NCBI RefSeq assembly: GCF_900104265.1
Contig: NZ_FNJJ01000015.1
Location: forward strand, 102,860-166,859
Reading direction: 5' to 3'
From: Ectopseudomonas guguanensis
Lineage (GTDB): Bacteria; Pseudomonadota; Gammaproteobacteria; Pseudomonadales; Pseudomonadaceae
Length of the DNA stretch: 64,000 nucleotides
Positions within the stretch are counted from its first letter, which is position 1. Every line of letters begins with the position of its first letter. Position numbers and translations under genes: made by a program. Positions 55,297 through 63,148 of the stretch are shown here, piece by piece. The notes beneath the pieces are model-generated. The model saw only the letters and a program-made list of their open reading frames with translations. It was not told where the DNA came from and searched no databases.

Positions 55297-57495
55297 ATGG
55301 AAATCAAGGTCAACTTTCTCGACAACCTTCGCCTCGAAGCCAAGTTCGATGACTTCACGGTGATCGCCGATCAGCCGATCCGCTACAAGGGCGACGGTTC
55401 GGCGCCGGGGCCGTTCGACTATTTCCTGGCCTCCTCGGCGCTGTGCGCGGCGTACTTCGTCAAGCTGTACTGCCAGACGCGCGACATTCCCACCGAGAAC
55501 ATCCGCCTGTCGCAGAACAACATCGTCGACCCGGAAAACCGCTACGCGCAGATCTTCAAGATCCAGGTCGAACTGCCGGCGGACATTTCCGAGAAGGACC
55601 GCCAGGGCATCCTGCGTTCCATCGACCGCTGCACGGTTAAGAAGGTGGTGCAGCAGGGCCCCGAATTCATCATTGAGGAAGTCGACAACCTAGACGCCGA
55701 CGCCCAGGCGCTGCTGATGCCGGTGAGTGACACCGCCACCTACATCCCGGGCAAGGACCTGCCGCTGGAGCAGACCATCGCCAACATGTCGGGCATCCTC
55801 GCCGAGCTGGGGATGAAGATCGAGATCGCCTCCTGGCGCAACATCGTGCCCAACGTCTGGTCGCTGCATATCCGCGACGCGCAGTCGAACCTGTGCTTCA
55901 CCAACGGCAAGGGCGCGACCAAGGAGGCCGCGCTGGCCTCGGCCCTGGGCGAGTTCATCGAGCGGCTGAACTGCAACTTCTTCTACAACGACCAGTTCTG
56001 GGGCGAGGACATCGCGAGCGCCGAGTTCGTCCATTACCCCAACGAGCGCTGGTTCAAGCCGGGGCCGAAGGATGCGCTGCCCGAGGAGATCCTCGACGAG
56101 CACTGCCGGGCCATCTTCGATCCGGACGGCGAGCTGCGCGCCTCGCACCTGTTCGACACCAACTCGGGCAATACCGCGCGCGGCATCTGCTCGCTGCCCT
56201 TCGTGCGCCAGAGCGATGGCCAGACGGTGTACTTCCCCAGCAACCTGATCGAGAACCTGTACCTGTCCAACGGCATGAGCGCCGGCAACACCCTGGCCGA
56301 GGCGCAGGTGCAGTGCCTGTCGGAGATCTTCGAGCGGGCGGTCAAGCGCGAGATTCTGGAGAACGAGCTGTGCCTGCCGGACGTGCCGCAGGACGTACTG
56401 GCCAAGTACCCGGGCATCGTCGCCGGCATCCAGGGCCTGGAGGAACAGGGCTTCCCGGTGCTGGTGAAGGATGCCTCGCTCGGCGGCGAATTCCCGGTGA
56501 TGTGCGTGACCCTGATGAACCCGCGCACCGGCGGCGTGTTCGCCTCCTTCGGTGCCCACCCGAGCCTGGAAGTGGCGCTGGAGCGCAGCCTCACCGAACT
56601 GCTGCAGGGCCGCAGCTTCGAGGGCCTCAACGACCTGCCGCAGCCCACCTTCGACAGCCTGGCGCTGACCGAACCGAACAACTTCGTCGAGCACTTCATC
56701 GACTCCAGCGGCGTGGTGTCCTGGCGCTTCTTCAGTGCCAAGGCCGACTTCGAATTCGTCGAGTGGGACTTCTCCGGCGAAGGGGCAGACTCCAACGAGC
56801 AGGAAGCCGCGACCCTGTTCGGCATACTCGAGGACATGGGCAAGGAGGTCTACGTCGCTACCTATGACGACCTCGGCGCCAACGCCTGCCGCATCCTGGT
56901 GCCGGGCTACTCGGAGATCTACCCGGTCGAGGATCTGATCTGGGACAACACCAACAAGGCGCTGCTGTTTCGCAAGGACATCCTCAACCTGCACGCCCTC
57001 AGCGACCGCGAACTCAAGTCGCTGCTGCGCAACCTGAACAACACCGAGGTCGACGACTACACCGACATCACCACGCTGATCGGTATCGAGTTCGACGACA
57101 ACACGGTGTGGGGCCAGCTGACCATTCTCGAGCTGAAGCTCTTGATCAACCTGGCGCTGAAGAAATACGACGACGCCAAGGAGCTGGTCGAGGCCTTCCT
57201 GCAGTACAACGACAACACCGTCGAGCGCGGCCTGTTCTACCAGGCGGTCAACGCGGTGCTGGAGATCCAGCTGGACGACGAGCTGGAGCTGGCCGACTAC
57301 GAGCACAACCTGCGGCGCATGTTCGGCAACGAGCGCATGGACGCGGTGATCGGCTCGGTGGATGGCAGCGTGCGCTTCCATGGCCTGACCCCGACCAGCA
57401 TGAAGCTCGAAGGCCTGGACAAGCACCTGCGCCTGATCGACAGCTACAAGAAACTGCACGCCGCCCGCGCCAGGGCGGCGGGCCTGGCCGGCTGA
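55297..57495 (+). CDS. OsmC-YcaO fusion protein
   Basis: A protein of 732 residues. The N-terminal OsmC-like domain is at about 1-130, with the peroxidatic-type Cys in ASSALCAAYFVKLYC. A YcaO domain follows, with the ATP-site segments NGKGATKEAALASALGEFIER, GMSAGNTLAEAQVQCLSEIFER and ERSLTELLQGRS. A C-terminal helical TPR-like domain as in E. coli YcaO ends the protein. E. coli YcaO (586 residues) lacks the OsmC part and helps RimO methylthiolate ribosomal protein S12. The fusion links thiol/peroxide chemistry to YcaO in one chain. GC is above the local average. It stands alone between two LysR genes. Confidence 0.9.
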   Translation: MEIKVNFLDNLRLEAKFDDFTVIADQPIRYKGDGSAPGPFDYFLASSALCAAYFVKLYCQTRDIPTENIRLSQNNIVDPENRYAQIFKIQVELPADISEKDRQGILRSIDRCTVKKVVQQGPEFIIEEVDNLDADAQALLMPVSDTATYIPGKDLPLEQTIANMSGILAELGMKIEIASWRNIVPNVWSLHIRDAQSNLCFTNGKGATKEAALASALGEFIERLNCNFFYNDQFWGEDIASAEFVHYPNERWFKPGPKDALPEEILDEHCRAIFDPDGELRASHLFDTNSGNTARGICSLPFVRQSDGQTVYFPSNLIENLYLSNGMSAGNTLAEAQVQCLSEIFERAVKREILENELCLPDVPQDVLAKYPGIVAGIQGLEEQGFPVLVKDASLGGEFPVMCVTLMNPRTGGVFASFGAHPSLEVALERSLTELLQGRSFEGLNDLPQPTFDSLALTEPNNFVEHFIDSSGVVSWRFFSAKADFEFVEWDFSGEGADSNEQEAATLFGILEDMGKEVYVATYDDLGANACRILVPGYSEIYPVEDLIWDNTNKALLFRKDILNLHALSDRELKSLLRNLNNTEVDDYTDITTLIGIEFDDNTVWGQLTILELKLLINLALKKYDDAKELVEAFLQYNDNTVERGLFYQAVNAVLEIQLDDELELADYEHNLRRMFGNERMDAVIGSVDGSVRFHGLTPTSMKLEGLDKHLRLIDSYKKLHAARARAAGLAG

Positions 57496-57528
57496 GCAAT
57501 CGCCCGAACCGAATCGCGGGCCTTCGTT

Positions 57529-58443
57529 CTAGTCCGCCGCCTGCGCGACTGCCTGCACCTGGCGGCGGAACCAGCTGCGCAACGGGTCGGCGTGGGTGCG
57601 CTCGTGCCAGATCTGCATCACCTCGACACGCGGCAACTCCAGCGGTAGCGGATGCATGCGCAGCTCGGGGTCCCGGGCGACCGCCTCCTGCGCCAGCGAG
57701 CGCAGGCAGGTGAGCAACAGGTCGCTGCCGCGCAGCAGGCGCGGCGGGGCAACGAAGCTGGACAGCCCGGCAGCGATCCGCCGCTGCAGCCCTCGTTGCT
57801 GCAACGCCCTGTCCACCAGTCCCTCGAGATCCCCCGTCAGAGTGGTGATCAGATGCTCGCAGGCGACGAAACTCTGCAGATCCAGGCCGCGCGCGAGGCG
57901 TGGGTTGTCATGCGCGGCGAGCACGACGAAGTCCTCGCTGAGCAGACGCTGCTGATGGAAGGTGCCCGGCAGGTCCTTGTAGAAGCCGGCGATGGCCAGA
58001 TCGCAGGTGCCCTTCTCCAGCTCCTCACGCGGTAGCTGGCCGCGGGTGTTGTGGGTGACCAGCACCAGGTTCGGTGCCTGCTGGCGCAGAATCGGCAGCA
58101 GCCTGGGCAGCAGGGTCTGCTCGATGTAATCGGTGCTGTACAGATGCAAGCGCTCGACGCGCCCGAGAAAGCCCTGCCCATCGCAGCGCTCGTAGAACCC
58201 CTCCAGTTCCCCCACCAGGCGCTGAACCTGCGGCGCCAGCTCATGGGCCCGCGGCGTCGGCGTCAACCCTCGCGGCGCGCGCACGAACAGCGGGTCACCG
58301 AACTGATGCCGCAGCTTGTTCAGCTTGTGGCTCAGGGCTGGCTGACTCAGCGCCATGCGTTCGGCCGCCAGCGAGGCGTTGCGCTCCTGATAGAGCACAT
58401 GGAAGACCAGCAGCAGATTCAGATCCTTCTTGGCGATATTCAT
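57529..58443 (-). CDS. LysR-family transcriptional regulator, divergent from the ABM/DJ-1 pair
   Basis: A protein of 304 residues. The N-terminus KKDLNLLLVFHVLYQERNAS leads into the helix-turn-helix AAERMALSQPALSHKLNKLR, as in NodD/LeuO-type members, and an effector domain follows. It probably controls the divergent monooxygenase and DJ-1-like genes. The 95-bp gap holds TTCGAATTTTCGAA near 58469-58482, a possible site. Confidence 0.9.
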   Translation of the reverse strand: MNIAKKDLNLLLVFHVLYQERNASLAAERMALSQPALSHKLNKLRHQFGDPLFVRAPRGLTPTPRAHELAPQVQRLVGELEGFYERCDGQGFLGRVERLHLYSTDYIEQTLLPRLLPILRQQAPNLVLVTHNTRGQLPREELEKGTCDLAIAGFYKDLPGTFHQQRLLSEDFVVLAAHDNPRLARGLDLQSFVACEHLITTLTGDLEGLVDRALQQRGLQRRIAAGLSSFVAPPRLLRGSDLLLTCLRSLAQEAVARDPELRMHPLPLELPRVEVMQIWHERTHADPLRSWFRRQVQAVAQAAD

Positions 58444-58538
58444 TTTTTGAATTCCTGAAATAAGCGCTTTCGAATTTTCGAATCATATCGCCTTGCCTAG
58501 GATGGGGCCTGAAAACCTGTTGCCTCATGGAGATCAGC

Positions 58539-58859
58539 ATGACCATCGGCATCTTCGCCACCATCACGCCCCAACCCCAGCACCGTGAAGCGGTGGAGCA
58601 AGAGCTGCGCCTGATGGTGCAGCACTCGAGGGCCGAGGCCGGCAACCTGCGTTACGACCTGTTCCTGCGCGACGACGGCCAGGCCTTCGACCTGTTCGAA
58701 CTCTACGTCGACCAGGCCGCCGTCGATGCCCATCGCCAGAGCGCCCACTACCAGCACTATCGCGCCGCCACAGCCGACTGGCTGAGCGCCGCCACCCAGG
58801 TGCGCGTGGTTCACGCCCTGGACCTGGCCCCCTTTTCCCAATCAGGAGAACGATCATGA
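58539..58859 (+). CDS. Antibiotic biosynthesis monooxygenase (ABM) family protein
   Basis: A protein of 106 residues with the ferredoxin-like ABM fold: TIGIFATITPQPQHREAVEQEL, then GNLRYDLFLRDDGQAFDLFELYVDQAAVDAH and the final HYQHYR. Small dimeric enzymes of this type oxidise quinols or aromatic compounds without cofactor. GGAGATC lies before the ATG at 58539 (an ATG four codons earlier is possible). Its stop overlaps the next start as ATGA. Confidence 0.88.
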   Translation: MTIGIFATITPQPQHREAVEQELRLMVQHSRAEAGNLRYDLFLRDDGQAFDLFELYVDQAAVDAHRQSAHYQHYRAATADWLSAATQVRVVHALDLAPFSQSGERS

Positions 58860-59710
58860 GCAAGAAGACCACCCTCGCCGTCGCCGTTGCCGGCTCCCTG
58901 CTGGCAGGCAGCGCCCTGGCTGCCGGCAAGGGCGAAGTACTGGTGCTGTTGTCGAGCGAAACGCAACTGCCACTCAAGGATGGCAAGCAGTACACCACCG
59001 GGTTCTACCTCAATGAGTTCGGCGTCCCCGCCGACCATCTGCTCAAGGCGGGCTACGAACTGGTGCTGGTCACGCCCAAGGGCAATGCCCCGCGTGTCGA
59101 TGAGAACTCGGTAACCCCGCAGTACTTCGGCGGCGACGAGCAGGAGATGCAGCGCATCCGCAGCCTGGTGGAAAACCTGCCGGGCATCGGCGACACGCTG
59201 TCGCTCAAGGAAGTGCTCGAGGGCGATCTGCAGCGCTATGCCGGCCTGCTGATTCCCGGCGGTCATGCGCCGCTGATCGACCTGGCCAACAACCCCGAGG
59301 TCGGCGCCCTGCTGCGTCACTTCCACCAGGCCGGCAAGCCCACTGCCGCCATCTGCCACGGCCCGATCGCCCTGCTCTCGGCGCAGCGCGACCCGGCGGC
59401 CTACCAGGCGGCCTTGGCCAATGGCGAAACACCGGCAGCGGCCGACTGGATCTATCAGGGCTACCGCATGACCATCTTCTCCACCCCGGAGGAGCAGGTT
59501 TTCGAACAGTCGCTGCAAGGTGAACGCATCCTGTTCTACCCGGCCACCGCGATGGAAAGCGCGGGTGGCGAGCTGAGCTACGCCGAGGCCTGGGCGCCCA
59601 ACGTGGTCGTGGATCGCGAGCTGATCACCGGGCAGAACCCCTTCTCCGACCATGCGCTGGGGAAGAAGCTGGTGCAGATGCTCGACGCCAAAGGCCAGCA
59701 GGCGCAGTGA
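58856..59710 (+). CDS. Exported DJ-1/PfpI (type 1 glutamine amidotransferase-like) protein
   Basis: A protein of 284 residues. A signal peptide (TTLAVAVAGSLLAGSALAAG) is followed by a DJ-1/PfpI domain with the strand GEVLVLLSSE, the GLLIPGGHAPLIDL turn and the nucleophile Cys in PTAAICHGPIALLSA. Members act as chaperones, glyoxalases or hydrolases. Export to the periplasm is unusual for DJ-1 proteins. It is translationally coupled to the monooxygenase gene (ATGA). Confidence 0.88.
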   Translation: MSKKTTLAVAVAGSLLAGSALAAGKGEVLVLLSSETQLPLKDGKQYTTGFYLNEFGVPADHLLKAGYELVLVTPKGNAPRVDENSVTPQYFGGDEQEMQRIRSLVENLPGIGDTLSLKEVLEGDLQRYAGLLIPGGHAPLIDLANNPEVGALLRHFHQAGKPTAAICHGPIALLSAQRDPAAYQAALANGETPAAADWIYQGYRMTIFSTPEEQVFEQSLQGERILFYPATAMESAGGELSYAEAWAPNVVVDRELITGQNPFSDHALGKKLVQMLDAKGQQAQ

Positions 59711-59716
59711 AGTCCG

Positions 59717-59756
59717 AACCGCCAGGACGGCGCCGCCGTGCGTCGTCCTGGCGGTT
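59717..59756 (+). terminator. Hairpin after the DJ-1-like gene
   Basis: The perfect 13-bp stem AACCGCCAGGACG/CGTCCTGGCGGTT has a 14-base loop, just past the stop. There is no T run, so it is a terminator or 3'-end stabiliser. Confidence 0.65.
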
Positions 59757-59827
59757 CGCAGATCGCCTCACCGCAAACCGAATTAGTCCTTACAATCGGC
59801 GGCATTCACATCCTTCACAGGCGTGAC

Positions 59828-60421
59828 ATGCAACCGAACCAGCCGTCCCACCCCATCGCCGCGCTGATGCTCGCCGCGGGTTACAGCCGCCGCTTCGGTG
59901 CCGACAAGCGCCGGCTCGTGCTCGCCGACGGCCGCTCGCTGCTGGCCGCCAGCCTGGCACTGCCCTGTTCGATGCTCGAAGACGTCTGGCTGGTGCTGCG
60001 TCCGGACGAAGCGCTGACAGAGCTTGAGCTGCCACAGGGCGTGCATATCGTGCAGAACCCGGCCACCGCCCAGGGCATGGGCCATAGCCTGGCCGCAGGG
60101 GCCGAGCGCCTGCTGGCCGAATCGCGCGCTGACGCCGTGGCGATCTTTCTTGCCGATATGCCGTCGATTCGTCGCCACAGCCTCGAGGCGCTGATGGCCT
60201 GCGCCGCCCCGGACCGCATCGTGCTGCCCAGCCATCAGGGCAAACGCGGTCACCCGGTACTGTTCGGCCGCCGCTTCTGGGCGCAGCTCGCCGAGCTGAG
60301 CGGCGACACGGGCGCCAGGCCGGTGATCCAGCGCAACCCCGACGCCGTGCAAATCCTCGAACTGGACGACCCCGGCCTGCTGCTGGACGTCGATACCGCC
60401 GAGGACTGGCAGCGGCTCTAG
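59828..60421 (+). CDS. MobA/MocA-like nucleotidyltransferase
   Basis: A protein of 197 residues. The N-terminal nucleotide-binding LMLAAGYSRRFGADKRRLVLADG is clear. ATAQGMGHSLAAGAERLL and the metal-binding IFLADMPSIRR and KRGHPVLFGRRFW follow, as in the MobA/MocA NTP-transferase family that activates molybdopterin with CTP or GTP. The start at 59828 is chosen because upstream codons lack coding character. It stands alone and could belong to a molybdoenzyme maturation pathway elsewhere. Confidence 0.88.
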   Translation: MQPNQPSHPIAALMLAAGYSRRFGADKRRLVLADGRSLLAASLALPCSMLEDVWLVLRPDEALTELELPQGVHIVQNPATAQGMGHSLAAGAERLLAESRADAVAIFLADMPSIRRHSLEALMACAAPDRIVLPSHQGKRGHPVLFGRRFWAQLAELSGDTGARPVIQRNPDAVQILELDDPGLLLDVDTAEDWQRL

Positions 60422-60443
60422 TGTGCCGCCTCGGATCGATACT

Positions 60444-60605
60444 CGTAGGGTGTCGCGGGGCCGCCTAGGCCGTGCGCACCACGCATCCACCTTGCCAGCG
60501 GTGCGCACGGCGCACCCTACACAGGCCAGATGCAGCCGCTTGAAGTTCCTCGTAGAGCGGGTGCTACCCGCCTCCACGCCAGCGGTGGGTTTCACCCGCC
60601 CTACG
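60444..60605. repeat. REP-like repeat cluster
   Basis: It combines a GTAGGGTG...GTGCGCACC unit and its mirror GCGGTGCGCACGGCGCACC (60498-60520) with a second pair based on GTAGAGCGGGTG and CACCCGCCCTACG (60553-60605). It fills the space up to the LysR stop. Confidence 0.8.
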
Positions 60606-61494
60606 CCTGATAACGCTCTGCCTGACGTAACAGCGTGTCGCTCAACGCCTGCGCCGCGCTGGACAGCTGGCGCCCGGCCTGGTGCAGCAGGCCGACACGC
60701 CGCGTGACCTGCGGCTCGCCCAGCGGCAGGCAGCGCGCGCCCAACTCCTCCATCTGCTGCCGACACAGCTGCGGCACCGCGCTGACGCCGAGGCCTTCGG
60801 CGACCATGCGCCCCACCGTCACCAGTTGATGACTCTCGAACGCCACCGGCAGCCTGCCGTGGCTGGCGATCACGCTGTCTTCCAGCAGCAGGCGCACCGC
60901 CGAAGGCCGCTGCAGGGTAATGAAGGGCCGGTCGAGCAGATCCACCCAGCTCAAGGCCTCGCGCTCGGCCAGCTCGCTATCCGCCGGCACCACGGCGACG
61001 AAACGATCCTCGTACAGCGGGGTGAACTGCAGACCATCGAGGGTTGCCGGCTCGAAGGCGATGCCCAACTCGACGCGGCCGTCGCGCACCATTTCCATCA
61101 CCTGTTCGTTGATCACGTCGTGCACCGCCACGTTGACCCGCGGGTAGGCGTCGCGAAAGGCACGCAGCGCCGCCGGCAGTCGGTTGCCGGCGAACGACGG
61201 CATGGCTGCTACCGCCACCTTGCCCATCTGCAGGGTGAAGTGCTGGCGCAGCAGGTCCTCGGCGTTGTCCCAGTCGGCGAGCAGACGCATGGCGATCGGC
61301 AACAGCGTCTCGCCTTCCGGCGTCAGCGCCACGCTGCGGGTGGTGCGCACCAGCAGCTGGCCACCGAGGGATTGCTCCAGGTTCTTGATCGCCAGGCTCA
61401 ATGCCGGCTGCGACAGATGCAGGCGCTCGCAGGCCTGGGCGAAGCTCAGGCTCTGCGCCACGGCGAGAAAGGCGCGTAGCTGCTTGACGGTCAT
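60601..61494 (-). CDS. dhcR: LysR-family regulator divergent from the CoA-transferase genes (DhcR-like)
   Basis: A protein of 297 residues. The N-terminus is MTVKQLRAFLAVAQSLSFAQ, the helix-turn-helix is LHLSQPALSLAIKNLEQSLG, and a PBP2-type effector domain follows. Its position, divergent from the CoA-transferase A and B genes and followed by a thiolase, matches dhcR-dhcAB-atoB of P. aeruginosa as I remember it. The start at 61494 (GACGGTCAT on the plus strand) excludes 15 upstream codons. It likely activates the divergent operon in response to a substrate such as dehydrocarnitine. Confidence 0.8.
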   Translation of the reverse strand: MTVKQLRAFLAVAQSLSFAQACERLHLSQPALSLAIKNLEQSLGGQLLVRTTRSVALTPEGETLLPIAMRLLADWDNAEDLLRQHFTLQMGKVAVAAMPSFAGNRLPAALRAFRDAYPRVNVAVHDVINEQVMEMVRDGRVELGIAFEPATLDGLQFTPLYEDRFVAVVPADSELAEREALSWVDLLDRPFITLQRPSAVRLLLEDSVIASHGRLPVAFESHQLVTVGRMVAEGLGVSAVPQLCRQQMEELGARCLPLGEPQVTRRVGLLHQAGRQLSSAAQALSDTLLRQAERYQA

Positions 61495-61598
61495 TAATTT
61501 ATTTATCTGATCAATCGAGAGGAAAAACAAACTTAACAAATAAGCTCGCAGCGCAGAAGCTTGGCCTCACCCCAGATAACAACAAGAGGCAGCCTCGA

Positions 61599-62297
61599 AT
61601 GAGCGGACTCGACAAACGCGTCGGCAGCTATGCAGAAGCCCTGGACGGCCTGCAGGACGGTATGACCGTACTGGCCGGTGGTTTCGGCCTGTGCGGCATC
61701 CCCGAGAACCTGATCAAGGAGATCCGCCGCCGTGGCGTGCGCGATCTGACCGTGGTGTCCAACAACTGCGGCGTCGATGGCTTCGGCCTCGGCGTGCTGC
61801 TGGAAGACCGGCAGATCCGCAAGATGATCGCCTCCTACGTCGGCGAGAACGCCCTGTTCGAACAACAACTGCTGTCCGGCGAGCTGGAAGTCGAACTCAC
61901 CCCGCAAGGTACCCTGGCCGAGAAGCTGCGCGCGGGCGGCGCCGGTATTCCCGCCTTTTTCACCGCCACCGGTTACGGCACCCCGGTCGCCGAGGGCAAG
62001 GAGGCGCGCGAGATCAACGGCCGCCACTACATTCTCGAACCCGCCATCACCGGCGACTTCGCCATCGTCAAGGGCTGGAAGGCCGACCACTTCGGCAACG
62101 TGGTCTACCGCCACACCGCGCAGAACTTCAACCCGGTGGTGGCCACCGCCGGGCGCATCACCGTGGTCGAGGTCGAGGAGATCGTCGAGCCCGGTGAACT
62201 CGACCCGACGCAGATTCACACCCCCGGCATCTATGTCGACCGGCTGATCTGCGGCAGCTTCGAGAAACGCATCGAAAAACGCACGCTGCGCGCCTGA
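61599..62297 (+). CDS. dhcA: 3-oxoacid (dehydrocarnitine/acetoacetate) CoA-transferase subunit A
   Basis: A protein of 232 residues with the subunit A glycine motif VLAGGFGLCGIPENL at 25-39 and the later ATGYGTPVAEGKEAREINGR. It moves CoA from succinyl- or acetyl-CoA to a 3-oxoacid. The genes at 62309-62965 (12 bp gap) encode the partner subunit. In P. aeruginosa the pair in this position acts on dehydrocarnitine; acetoacetate (ScoA/AtoD) is the alternative. The sequence alone cannot choose. Confidence 0.9.
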   Translation: MSGLDKRVGSYAEALDGLQDGMTVLAGGFGLCGIPENLIKEIRRRGVRDLTVVSNNCGVDGFGLGVLLEDRQIRKMIASYVGENALFEQQLLSGELEVELTPQGTLAEKLRAGGAGIPAFFTATGYGTPVAEGKEAREINGRHYILEPAITGDFAIVKGWKADHFGNVVYRHTAQNFNPVVATAGRITVVEVEEIVEPGELDPTQIHTPGIYVDRLICGSFEKRIEKRTLRA

Positions 62298-62308
62298 GGA
62301 GAAAGACC

Positions 62309-62965
62309 ATGGCTCTTACCCGTGAACAAATGGCCCAGCGCGTCGCCCGCGAGCTGCAGGACGGCTTCTACGTCAACCTCGGGATCGGCATTCCCACGCT
62401 GGTGGCCAACTACGTACCCGAAGGCATGCAGGTGATGCTGCAGTCGGAGAACGGCCTGCTCGGTATGGGCGCCTTCCCCACAGAAGACGAAGTGGACGCC
62501 GACATGATCAACGCCGGCAAGCAGACCGTCACAGCAATCAAGGGCGCAGCGATCTTCGACTCGTCGCAGTCCTTCGCCATGATCCGTGGCGGCCATGTCG
62601 ACCTCACCGTGCTCGGCGCCTTCGAGGTGGACGTGCGCGGCAACATCGCCTCGTGGATGATCCCCGGCAAGCTGGTCAAGGGCATGGGCGGCGCCATGGA
62701 CCTGGTGGCCGGTGCCGACAACATCATCGTCACCATGACCCACGCCTCCAAGGACGGCGAGTCCAAGCTGCTGGAGCATTGCAGCCTGCCGCTGACCGGC
62801 TGTGGCTGCATACGCAAGGTGCTGACCGACCTGGCCTACCTGGTGATCGAGAACAACGCCTTCATCCTGCGCGAACGGGCGCCGGGGGTGAGCGTCGAGG
62901 AAATCGTGGCCAAGACCGCCGGCAAGCTGATCGTCCCCGAACACGTGCCGGAAATGAGCTTCTAA
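62309..62965 (+). CDS. dhcB: 3-oxoacid (dehydrocarnitine/acetoacetate) CoA-transferase subunit B
   Basis: A protein of 218 residues. The catalytic Glu that forms the CoA thioester is E47 in LQSENGLLGMG. GIPTLVANYVPEG precedes it, and the KMGGAMDLVAGA-type segment appears as KGMGGAMDLVAGADN. It forms the A2B2 enzyme with the gene before it. GGAGAAAGACC lies before the ATG. A terminator follows. Confidence 0.9.
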   Translation: MALTREQMAQRVARELQDGFYVNLGIGIPTLVANYVPEGMQVMLQSENGLLGMGAFPTEDEVDADMINAGKQTVTAIKGAAIFDSSQSFAMIRGGHVDLTVLGAFEVDVRGNIASWMIPGKLVKGMGGAMDLVAGADNIIVTMTHASKDGESKLLEHCSLPLTGCGCIRKVLTDLAYLVIENNAFILRERAPGVSVEEIVAKTAGKLIVPEHVPEMSF

Positions 62966-62978
62966 GAGTTGTCTACCG

Positions 62979-63021
62979 CCCCGCAGCGCGCCACCACGCA
63001 TGGCGTCTGCGGGGTGTTTTT
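62979..63021 (+). terminator. Terminator between dhcB and atoB
   Basis: CCCCGCAG (62979-62986) pairs with CTGCGGGG (63007-63014) and is followed by a T run at 63016-63021. An inner CGCCA/TGGCG pair extends the stem. It implies that atoB has its own promoter or depends on read-through. Confidence 0.8.
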
Positions 63022-63040
63022 AGTTCGGCCTGATGGGGCT

Positions 63041-63094
63041 TGTGGGAGGGGCTTTAGCCGCGACTGGACACTCGCCGCTAACGCGCCTCCCACG
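63041..63094. repeat. REP pair (GTGGGAGGGGCT type)
   Basis: TGTGGGAGGGGCTTTAGCCG and its mirror CGCTAACGCGCCTCCCACG flank a short centre. It belongs to the same family as 22648-22716. Confidence 0.75.
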
Positions 63095-63148
63095 GCTCTG
63101 GTATCGCACTGCAGCGTGGAGCGATTCGCGCTCGCCTAGGAGTCAAGC

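Noticed and set aside
21358..63094. CRISPR array made from repeated palindromes
   Set aside because: The repeats are scattered REP-like hairpins, not regularly spaced units with unique spacers, and no cas genes are present.
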